From assembly GCA_015767395.1 (NCBI GenBank), contig JADWMI010000051.1, forward strand, positions 1 to 5,105: a DNA stretch of 5,105 bases, read 5' to 3'. The notes under the pieces were generated by a model. That model saw only the letters and a program-made list of their open reading frames with translations, was not told where the DNA came from and did no database searches. The position numbers and the translations under genes were made by a program. This DNA comes from Bacteroidota bacterium (GTDB taxonomy: Bacteria > Bacteroidota > Bacteroidia > Flavobacteriales > Flavobacteriaceae). How positions within the stretch are numbered: position 1 is the first letter of the stretch; every line of letters starts with the position of its first letter. Positions 1 to 5,105 of this stretch are shown here, piece by piece.

Positions 1-77
1 ATACTTTTAGATTTGTCCTTTTCAAAAAAGTAGGAATCGCTACAAATGGCTACTGGTGTTCTTTCTTTTATTTTCAT
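1..77 (-). CDS. Unidentified protein, N-terminal fragment (cut by window edge)
   Basis: An open frame begins with ATG at 77-75 and stays open to the left edge, giving 25 codons. It reads MKIKERTPVAICSDSYFFEK followed by DKSKS. An in-frame TAA at 92-90 limits any extension upstream, so this ATG is the first possible one. The leader between the terminator and the ATG is A/T only, with no Shine-Dalgarno sequence, like the other starts in this window. The gene points the same way as the hydrogenase operon but starts about 15 nt past its terminator, so it is either expressed by read-through or has its own promoter. The fragment does not resemble the usual N-termini of HypC, HypD, HypE, HypF or a HyaD-type protease, and I cannot assign a function. 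Its position suggests, without proving, an accessory role in hydrogenase synthesis. Confidence 0.5.
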   Translation of the reverse strand, partial: MKIKERTPVAICSDSYFFEKDKSKS

Positions 78-91
78 TTTATTATTAATTT

Positions 92-141
92 AAAAAATAA
101 ATTCACCCTGTTTAAAATGCAGTGACAGGATGAATTTATTT
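92..141 (-). terminator. Rho-independent terminator of the hydrogenase structural operon
   Basis: Positions 125-141 and 95-111 form a stem of about 17 bp around a loop of roughly 13 nt (112-124). Read as a minus-strand transcript, the only irregular pair is a G-U wobble (A130 against C107 on the plus strand). Read as a plus-strand transcript, the same position is a C-A mismatch, so the structure favours leftward transcripts. The stem is followed on the minus strand by a run of six T (97-92) and further A/T sequence. It begins 18 nt after the cytochrome b stop codon, as expected for the end of the operon. The next gene's ATG lies about 15 nt beyond the T run, so partial read-through into it is possible. 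Confidence 0.85.
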
Positions 142-159
142 ATGTCTTTGGGGGTCTAA

Positions 160-876
160 TTATTTTTCGTTTTCTTTTTCATTAACTTTTTTAACTCTGT
201 CTTCTCTCACAAATTTATAGCCACCAAACATCGACGAAACTTCTCCGCGACCTTCTAGCCAATCGTGATAAAAAACTAAATATATATGTACTAAACTAAA
301 GAAAATAAATATCCACATAGTTATGTGGTGTATGGTTCTTGTCATAAAATCACCCCCTAACAATGGGCTAACCCAATTAAAAAGTTTTGGCAACCACCAT
401 CCTGATGTATCGGCATACAATGCAAAGCCTGTAAAGACTTGAATTAATGCCATTAAAAATAGTGCTAAATAAGACAATGAAGCAACACTATTATGCCCAA
501 TACTTATATTTTTCACATCTGGGTGGTCTTCATTTAATAACATAATATCAATTTTCATCACATGCCAAAAATTGTTCCACATTTTTTTGCTGAATGGCCA
601 AAAAGCTCTCCAACTGGCATATTTATTTCCTACAAAAGACCAATATATTCTTAAAATCATATTGAAAAAGAAAATATATGCTGCCGCGAAATGAATAAAC
701 CGTACAATTCCAAATGAATGCAAATTTGTTGCTTCAGCACTTGATTGTAATGCAGGTGGATTGGCGATTAAAAACCCTGTAAGTGTAAGTGTTATAATGG
801 TGAGCACATTTATCCAGTGGAAAAACCGGACTGGTATTTCCCATATCATTACTCGTTTAAAATTTTTAGTTTCCAT
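160..876 (-). CDS. hyaC: [NiFe]-hydrogenase cytochrome b subunit (HyaC/HupC/HoxZ family)
   Basis: This 238-residue integral membrane protein anchors the hydrogenase dimer and passes electrons from its distal Fe-S cluster through b-type haems to the quinone pool. The N-terminus carries the family pattern WEIPVRFFHW (12-21). Four hydrophobic stretches are visible at about 20-38, 60-80, 131-153 and 183-203. Candidate haem-ligand histidines lie in or next to them: H20, H62, H183 or H184, and H197. The C-terminal GRGEVSSMFGGYKF (209-222) is also typical of the family, and the last 15 residues are a charged, Lys/Glu-rich cytoplasmic tail. Length matches the family. The start lies 10 nt after the large-subunit stop with an A/T-only leader, which implies co-transcription and probably coupled translation. 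It is the last gene of the structural operon before the terminator. Identity is secure; the exact haem ligands are inferred from family knowledge. Confidence 0.95.
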   Translation of the reverse strand: METKNFKRVMIWEIPVRFFHWINVLTIITLTLTGFLIANPPALQSSAEATNLHSFGIVRFIHFAAAYIFFFNMILRIYWSFVGNKYASWRAFWPFSKKMWNNFWHVMKIDIMLLNEDHPDVKNISIGHNSVASLSYLALFLMALIQVFTGFALYADTSGWWLPKLFNWVSPLLGGDFMTRTIHHITMWIFIFFSLVHIYLVFYHDWLEGRGEVSSMFGGYKFVREDRVKKVNEKENEK

Positions 877-886
877 AATTTAAATT

Positions 887-2623
887 TTAACTGTCACAAC
901 TTGCAATATTCTGAACCTTAGAAATATGATTTCCATGTGAATCGTATAAATGTACTGCACAAGCCAAGCAAGGGTCAAATGAATGAATGGTTCGAATAAT
1001 TTCTAATGGTAAATTAGGATCGGCAACAGGAGTACCAATTAAAGCCTCTTCGTAAGCAGAACGTTGCCCTTTAGGGTCCCGTGGTGATGCGTTCCAAGTA
1101 GATGGAACCACCAATTGATAATTTTCTGTTTTTTCATCTTTAATGTTAATCCAGTGTGCTAAAGCGCCTCTTGGTGCTTCACAAAACCCGACACCTTTGG
1201 CTTCTTTTGGCCATGATGATGGTTCCCAGCTTTCAGTGTTTGCCATGCGTTCATCACCATTTTTAATATTATTCATTAGCGTATCAAAGAATTCTAATGT
1301 CCAATTAGCAACTAATTGCGTTTCAATACCACGAGCGGCGGTTCTTCCTAATGTTGAGAATAACGCATCTACAGGAACATTTAAATGAGACAATGCGCCA
1401 TTTACAGCGTCTTGAATTTCTTCGTTACCTCTTCCATAACCTACTAATAAACGTGCAAGCGGGCCAACTTCCATAGGCATTCCTTTCCAACGTGGTGTTT
1501 TAATAAAGCTATATGCTTCTTCAACATTTAGATGTTCGTATGGTGGTTTTGGGCCTGTATATTTAATATTAGTTTCACCATCCCAAGGGTGTCTTCCCTT
1601 GTCTTTTCCTTCAGCATAATTATCATACCAAGAATTGTTTACAAACTCTTCTATTTCGTCGGTACTTCTATGATCTACATCATGTACTTTAGATAAATCA
1701 TTATTCAATATAACACCTTGTTGGAATTTGAAACTCGATAAATCTGCATATCCATTTGTAGGGAAATCACCATATGACATATAATTTCCAATTCCTTTAC
1801 CGATGCCGCCCCAGTCTTTATAGAACGAAGCAATTGCTAATAAATCTGGGATATAAACCTTATCTATGAACTCTTTTCCTTCTTTTAATAATTTTTCAAC
1901 ATGCATTAAACGTTCTGCATTTAAACCACCTGCACCGTCTGAATTTATGGCACAAGCCATTCCTCCAACTAAGTAGTTTGGATGCGGATTTTTACCTCCA
2001 AATATGGTGTGAACTTTTACAATTTCTTTTTGCCATTCTAAAGCTTCTAAATAATGTGCAACTGCTAATAAATTTACTTCAGCAGGTAATTTCATTTGAG
2101 AATGTCCCCAATAACCATTTGCAAATATTCCTAATTGTCCGCTGTCAACAAATTTTTGAACTCGTTTTTGTACATCTGAAAAATAGCCTGGTGAACTTTT
2201 TGGCCAGCTAGAAATACTTTGCGCTATTTCAGAAGTTTTTTTAGGATCAGCTTTTAAAGCGTTTACAATATCAACCCAATCCAATGCGTGTAGATGATAA
2301 AAATGTACAGCGTGGTCATGCATATACAATGCCCCTTCCATAATGTTACGAACCATTTCAGCATTTGGCGGTACAGCAATTCCTAAAGCGTCTTCAACAG
2401 CTCTTACGGATGTTAATGCATGTACAGTGGTACAAACCCCACAGGTACGTTGTACAAAAGCCCAAACGTCTCTAGGGTCGCGCCCTTTAACAATGCTTTC
2501 AATACCTCTAACCATGGTACTTGAACTAAAGGCATCTACTATAACGCCATCTTTTATTTCTGCTTCTATTCTTAAATGACCTTCAATTCTGGTAATTGGG
2601 TCAACTACTATTCTATTTGCCAT
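887..2623 (-). CDS. hyaB: [NiFe]-hydrogenase large (catalytic) subunit precursor, group 1
   Basis: This is a 578-residue precursor of the subunit that holds the Ni-Fe(CN)2CO site and oxidises H2. The N-terminal family signature DPITRIEGHLRIE (8-20) is followed by the first cysteine pair in RTCGVCTTVH (C61, C64). The second pair is in DPCLACAVH (C552, C555) near the C-terminus; these four cysteines ligate nickel and iron. The active-site arginine motif APRGALAHW is at 483-491, with R485 corresponding to Arg509 of E. coli Hyd-1. After H558, a 20-residue tail remains, which a HyaD/HupD-type endopeptidase should cleave once nickel is inserted; no such protease lies in this window. The subunit has no signal peptide and would cross the membrane with the Tat-bearing small subunit. 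It starts 11 nt after the small-subunit stop. Length and all core motifs are intact, so it should be active. Confidence 0.97.
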   Translation of the reverse strand: MANRIVVDPITRIEGHLRIEAEIKDGVIVDAFSSSTMVRGIESIVKGRDPRDVWAFVQRTCGVCTTVHALTSVRAVEDALGIAVPPNAEMVRNIMEGALYMHDHAVHFYHLHALDWVDIVNALKADPKKTSEIAQSISSWPKSSPGYFSDVQKRVQKFVDSGQLGIFANGYWGHSQMKLPAEVNLLAVAHYLEALEWQKEIVKVHTIFGGKNPHPNYLVGGMACAINSDGAGGLNAERLMHVEKLLKEGKEFIDKVYIPDLLAIASFYKDWGGIGKGIGNYMSYGDFPTNGYADLSSFKFQQGVILNNDLSKVHDVDHRSTDEIEEFVNNSWYDNYAEGKDKGRHPWDGETNIKYTGPKPPYEHLNVEEAYSFIKTPRWKGMPMEVGPLARLLVGYGRGNEEIQDAVNGALSHLNVPVDALFSTLGRTAARGIETQLVANWTLEFFDTLMNNIKNGDERMANTESWEPSSWPKEAKGVGFCEAPRGALAHWINIKDEKTENYQLVVPSTWNASPRDPKGQRSAYEEALIGTPVADPNLPLEIIRTIHSFDPCLACAVHLYDSHGNHISKVQNIASCDS

Positions 2624-2634
2624 TATTATACGTT

Positions 2635-3759
2635 TTAAGAATCAATATTTTTTTCATTGGTTTTTCCTCTGTTTATTCTATCCATGAGTTCCTTTCTTTT
2701 AGAAATGTTAGCAGCGACCGCATGTAAGGTTAAGCCACCTGCTAATGCTCCAGCAGCAACTTTACCAACGGTATCGGCATTACTTTCTACAGCAAAACCA
2801 GGAATTTTTGTTGTTCTCTCATAGAATGGTCCATTGTCCCAGAACTCTTCTTCACTACAACCAATACATCCGTGTCCAGATTGAATTGGGAAACTTACAC
2901 CATTATTCCATTTCATACTTGCACAAGCATTGTAGGTCATAGGTCCTTTGCAACCTAATTTATATAAACAATATCCTTTTTTTGAATTGTCATCATCAAA
3001 TGTTTCAGCAAATAAGCCAGCATCATAATAAGGACGTCTGTAACATGTGTCATGCACTCGTTTTCCATAAAATGCTTTTGGTCTTCCTAAACGATCTAAT
3101 TTTGGCAAGCGTCCAAATGCCACAACGTGCATAATAACACCAGCCATAACTTCACCAATTGGCGGACAGCCAGGCACTCTAATAATGGGTTTGTTTTTTA
3201 CAATTTTATGAATAGGCGTTGCTTCCGTTGGGTTTGGTTTTGCAGCTTGTACACATCCGTTTGATGCACAACTTCCCCAAGCAATAATTGCTTTCGCCCC
3301 TGCGGCAGCTTCTAAAAATGTTTCTTTCGCTGATTTCCCTGCAATGCAGCAATAATTTCCGTCATCACCTAATGGTATTGAACCTTCAACACATAGAATG
3401 TATTCACCATGATATTTTTTCATGGTTTCAGCTTTTGCAGCTTCAGCTTGATGCCCAGATGCAGCCATTAAGGTTAATGAATAATCTAATGATATTCGGT
3501 CTAAAATAATATCGGCTACAATTGGGTGATTTGATCTAATAAAAGATTCACTACAACAGGTGCATTCTTGATAATGTTCCCAAATAACAGGTAATCGAGG
3601 TGTGTTTTCCAATGATTGTGCAATTTGACCAACCATAGAAGATTCTAACCCCATAAAAGCAGCCATATAAGTAGAGAATTTCATAAAATCTCTACGGCTA
3701 TAACCTTGTTTGATTATGCTTTCGTAATAGGTATCACGTTTTTCATTATTAGTAGACAT
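2635..3759 (-). CDS. hyaA: [NiFe]-hydrogenase small subunit, oxygen-tolerant six-Cys type (group 1d), Tat-exported
   Basis: This 374-residue Fe-S subunit carries electrons from the active site towards the cytochrome b. A twin-arginine motif, SRRDFMKF (21-28), is followed by a hydrophobic stretch to about residue 44. The chosen ATG keeps this signal; Met26 as start would destroy it. The proximal cluster has six cysteines: C66, C68 and C69 in ECTCCSESF, C164 and C169 in GSCASNGC, and C198 in PGCPP. With a constant offset of 49, they match C17, C19, C20, C115, C120 and C149 of mature E. coli Hyd-1, including the two supernumerary residues of the [4Fe-3S] cluster. Distal-cluster ligands are H236, C239, C264 and C270; medial [3Fe-4S] ligands are C279, C298 and C301. 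E125 matches Glu76 of Hyd-1. A hydrophobic segment at about 331-350 followed by KRK forms the C-terminal membrane anchor. It is the first gene of the structural operon. An unusual C137-C138 pair is also present. Confidence 0.97.
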   Translation of the reverse strand: MSTNNEKRDTYYESIIKQGYSRRDFMKFSTYMAAFMGLESSMVGQIAQSLENTPRLPVIWEHYQECTCCSESFIRSNHPIVADIILDRISLDYSLTLMAASGHQAEAAKAETMKKYHGEYILCVEGSIPLGDDGNYCCIAGKSAKETFLEAAAGAKAIIAWGSCASNGCVQAAKPNPTEATPIHKIVKNKPIIRVPGCPPIGEVMAGVIMHVVAFGRLPKLDRLGRPKAFYGKRVHDTCYRRPYYDAGLFAETFDDDNSKKGYCLYKLGCKGPMTYNACASMKWNNGVSFPIQSGHGCIGCSEEEFWDNGPFYERTTKIPGFAVESNADTVGKVAAGALAGGLTLHAVAANISKRKELMDRINRGKTNEKNIDS

Positions 3760-3826
3760 ATTTAAAAGTTTTTAGTGATAAAGGATACTTTTTTAATGAT
3801 TTATTTTTTGTTAAAAAACCACTTAT

Positions 3827-3857
3827 CTAATTTACAATAAAAAACAATTCAACCAAG
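3827..3857 (-). promoter_or_regulatory. Tentative promoter of the hydrogenase structural operon
   Basis: Read on the minus strand, CTTG (3857-3854) is followed after 19 nt by TAAATTAG (3834-3827). The Bacteroidota sigma factor consensus is TTTG, 19-21 nt, TAnnTTTG, so each element has one mismatch and the spacing fits. It would start transcription near 3820 and give a 5' leader of about 60 nt before the small-subunit ATG. In sequence this A/T-rich, such matches arise easily by chance, so this is a candidate only. Confidence 0.3.
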
Positions 3858-3908
3858 TGTAATAACCTAATTTAGAACGTTTTAAAATAAGATTATTTAA
3901 TCTTTAAT

Positions 3909-3926
3909 ATATGATAATTATCATAT
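3909..3926. promoter_or_regulatory. 18-bp perfect palindrome, candidate operator
   Basis: The sequence ATATGATAATTATCATAT is a perfect inverted repeat of two 9-bp halves with no spacer. Its core TGAT-AATT-ATCA matches the inner bases of the FNR-type site TTGATnnnnATCAA of the CRP/FNR family. It also resembles half of a Fur-type box, but lacks the single central base of the TGATAATnATTATCA pattern. Its centre lies about 83 bp from the hypA start and about 158 bp from the small-subunit start. A regulator binding here could act on either direction; which one binds cannot be decided from the sequence. Confidence 0.45.
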
Positions 3927-3947
3927 GAGTTTTTTAAGTGATGAATG

Positions 3948-3977
3948 GTTGATTTATTATTAATTTTTGTATTTTTG
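3948..3977 (+). promoter_or_regulatory. Tentative promoter of hypAB
   Basis: An exact TAnnTTTG element, TATTTTTG, lies at 3970-3977, with GTTG (three of four bases of the -33 TTTG) at 3948-3951 and an 18-nt spacer, one short of the usual 19-21. Transcription would start around 3983, leaving a short leader of under 20 nt before the hypA ATG. The palindrome at 3909-3926 would then be centred about 65 bp upstream of the start, close to the position activators of the CRP/FNR family often use. The base composition makes chance matches likely. Confidence 0.35.
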
Positions 3978-4000
3978 ATAGCGCCCTATTATTTGACCAT

Positions 4001-4342
4001 ATGCATGAACTCTCGATAGCCTTAGGAATTGTAAAAATTGCGGAAGATGAAACAGCAAAAGCAAACGCAAAACAAGTCACCAAAATTGAACTTGAAATTG
4101 GCGTTTTAGCTGGTGTAGAATTGGAATCGTTGAATTTTGTTTGGGAGTCGGCTGTAAAAAAGACTGTTTTAGAGGAGGCTGAGAAAGTGATTGATGTTAT
4201 TGATGGAAGAGGGAAATGTATTGATTGTGACACTGAATTTGAGATGATGAAAATATATGATTGTTGTCCAAATTGTGGCAGCAATTTTAAAGGTATTTTA
4301 AAAGGAAAAGAATTAAGAGTTAAAGCATTAGAAGTTATTTAA
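4001..4342 (+). CDS. hypA: Hydrogenase nickel-insertion metallochaperone HypA
   Basis: This 113-residue cytosolic protein binds nickel at its N-terminus and, with HypB, delivers it to the hydrogenase large-subunit precursor. It opens with the invariant MHELSIAL; His2 is the nickel ligand, which fixes the start at this ATG. The zinc-binding loop is present as CIDC (C73, C76) and CPNCGS (C89, C92), followed by the usual GKELRVKALEV C-terminal strand. An additional cysteine, C88, sits directly beside C89. Length is the normal one for the family. It diverges from the structural operon and is followed after 11 nt by hypB, so the two are almost certainly co-transcribed. The leader has no recognisable Shine-Dalgarno sequence. 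Identity is secure. Confidence 0.97.
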   Translation: MHELSIALGIVKIAEDETAKANAKQVTKIELEIGVLAGVELESLNFVWESAVKKTVLEEAEKVIDVIDGRGKCIDCDTEFEMMKIYDCCPNCGSNFKGILKGKELRVKALEVI

Positions 4343-4353
4343 AATTAAAAAAT

Positions 4354-5105
4354 ATGTGTGGAACCTGTGGTTGCGGATCTGAAAATAATGGTCCTACAAT
4401 TTTAAAACCTGGAGAACATAAACATGTTCACGATGTGCATCACCACAATCATGCTAGGCATTCTCATTCACAAGAGGAACATCATCACGATGATCATTCT
4501 CATGCCCACGCGCACGATCATTCTCATGATCATAAGCATAAAGTATTAGAAATAGAGCAAGACATATTACAGAACAATCAAGTATTAGCGGCAAGAAACA
4601 GAGGCTATTTTGAAGCCAAGAATATTTTCGCATTGAATTTGGTGAGTTCACCGGGGTCTGGAAAAACGGCTATTTTAGAGCGTACCTTGGCAGATTTAAA
4701 AGAAGAGATACCGTTTTATGTAATTGAAGGTGATCAACAAACTTTAAACGATGCCAATAGAATAGATGCGCTTCATATTCCAGTTGTGCAAATAAATACC
4801 GGAAAAGGCTGTCATTTAGAAAGTGATATGGTGTATGAGGCGGTGAAGAAACTAGAGATTCAAAATGATGCTATTTTAATGATTGAAAATGTGGGAAATT
4901 TAGTTTGTCCTTCAATGTTCGATTTAGGGGAAAGTAAAAGGGTCGTAATAATAAGTACAACAGAAGGAGAAGACAAGCCAATTAAATACCCTGATATGTT
5001 TTATACCTCTGATATTTGTATTATTAATAAGATAGACTTGTTGCCATATGTAAACATTGATATTCAAAAATTAAAAGATTATGCTTTACAAGTAAATCCG
5101 AATCT
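4354..5105 (+). CDS. hypB: Hydrogenase nickel-incorporation GTPase HypB, His-rich, C-terminally cut by window edge
   Basis: The frame is open from ATG at 4354 to the right edge (250 codons visible, no stop), so only the last part is missing. HypB is a SIMIBI-class GTPase that works with HypA to load nickel into the hydrogenase precursor. The N-terminal high-affinity nickel motif is MCGTCGCG (C2, C5, C7). Residues 22-62 contain 20 histidines out of 41, the nickel-storage type of insert known from rhizobial HypB and lacking in E. coli. The GTPase domain follows: P-loop SSPGSGKT (98-105), EGDQQT (125-130), the dimer-interface metal site with C153-H154 in GKGCHLES and C185 in NVGNLVCP, and the guanine-specificity motif NKID (225-228). 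It lies 11 nt after hypA. All visible motifs are intact, so it should be functional. Confidence 0.96.
   Translation, partial: MCGTCGCGSENNGPTILKPGEHKHVHDVHHHNHARHSHSQEEHHHDDHSHAHAHDHSHDHKHKVLEIEQDILQNNQVLAARNRGYFEAKNIFALNLVSSPGSGKTAILERTLADLKEEIPFYVIEGDQQTLNDANRIDALHIPVVQINTGKGCHLESDMVYEAVKKLEIQNDAILMIENVGNLVCPSMFDLGESKRVVIISTTEGEDKPIKYPDMFYTSDICIINKIDLLPYVNIDIQKLKDYALQVNPN
4492..4528 (+). repeat. In-frame tandem-like repeat in the His-rich region of hypB
   Basis: The 13-bp sequence GATCATTCTCATG occurs at 4492-4504 and again at 4516-4528, exactly 24 nt (eight codons) apart. It encodes the starts of the similar octets DHSHAHAH and DHSHDHKH. The inner CATTCTCAT is present a third time at 4459-4467. 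The period is a multiple of three, so gain or loss of a unit would change the number of histidines without breaking the frame. Confidence 0.7.

Larger units (their letters stand above)
3760..4000. other. Divergent regulatory intergenic region between hydrogenase operon and hypAB
   Basis: This 241-bp, strongly A/T-rich region separates two divergently transcribed groups and must hold promoters in both directions unless transcription comes from further away. It contains an 18-bp perfect palindrome (3909-3926) and one tentative Bacteroidota-type promoter on each strand, described separately. I found no convincing open frame, tRNA or riboswitch fold in it. Confidence 0.8.

Noticed and set aside
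1143..3509. Several plus-strand open frames of 65-81 codons inside the hydrogenase subunit genes
   Set aside because: All lie antisense to well-supported coding sequence and show no recognisable domain or promoter; they are shadows.
2635..3684. Internal start at Met26 for the small subunit
   Set aside because: Starting there would remove the twin-arginine motif needed to export a membrane-bound hydrogenase, while the upstream ATG at 3759 has a normal position.
887..3759. Regulatory (H2-sensing) hydrogenase
   Set aside because: Sensor hydrogenases lack the Tat signal and the cleavable large-subunit tail; both are present here, together with a cytochrome b gene.
3909..3926. Palindrome as a Fur box
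   Set aside because: The halves TGATAA and TTATCA resemble Fur half-sites, but the single-base spacer and 7-1-7 layout are missing. I keep it as an unassigned operator with a better fit to CRP/FNR-type sites.
3760..4000. Nickel or cobalamin riboswitch, or small RNA, in the divergent region
   Set aside because: The region is nearly all A/T with only the short palindrome and weak hairpins; no conserved riboswitch core could be recognised.
3934..4284. Minus-strand open frame of 116 codons opposite hypA
   Set aside because: It overlaps hypA almost completely, shows low-complexity Ser/Ile/Phe-rich sequence, and hypA has every family motif. It is a shadow frame.
4454..4651. Minus-strand open frame of 65 codons opposite hypB
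   Set aside because: It mirrors the His-rich repeat and P-loop region of hypB, and its repetitive REN/HEND pattern is a by-product of the CAT/GAT codons on the other strand.

Overview
The window is a [NiFe]-hydrogenase locus from an AT-rich bacterium, most likely a member of the Bacteroidota (Flavobacteriia-like). This lineage call is an inference. It rests on low GC, A/T-only leaders without Shine-Dalgarno sequences before most starts, and promoter-like elements that fit the Bacteroidota TAnnTTTG / TTTG pattern better than the E. coli one.

Layout: two gene groups diverge from a 241-bp intergenic region (3760-4000). Leftward on the minus strand lies a compact structural operon: small subunit (2635-3759), large subunit (887-2623) and cytochrome b subunit (160-876). 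Gaps between these genes are only 10-11 nt. The operon ends at a strong hairpin-plus-U-tract terminator (about 92-141). Just beyond it, a further minus-strand gene starts at 77 and runs off the left edge; its product is not recognisable from 25 residues. Rightward on the plus strand lie the nickel-insertion genes hypA (4001-4342) and hypB (from 4354, running off the right edge).

How they work together: the small and large subunits form the enzyme that splits H2. The small subunit carries a twin-arginine signal and a C-terminal hydrophobic anchor, so the mature dimer should sit on the outer face of the cytoplasmic membrane. Electrons would pass along its three Fe-S clusters to the four-helix cytochrome b and then to the quinone pool. 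The small subunit has all six cysteines of the proximal [4Fe-3S] cluster that marks the oxygen-tolerant, membrane-bound uptake hydrogenases (group 1d, like E. coli Hyd-1 and Ralstonia MBH). HypA and HypB supply nickel to the large-subunit precursor. After insertion, a protease not present in this window must remove the large subunit's 20-residue C-terminal tail.

The enzyme family is well known, and I see no new kind of system here. The points most worth a second look are a perfect 18-bp palindrome in the divergent promoter region, the exceptionally His-rich HypB N-terminus with its DNA repeat, the complete oxygen-tolerance signature, and the unidentified gene beyond the terminator.
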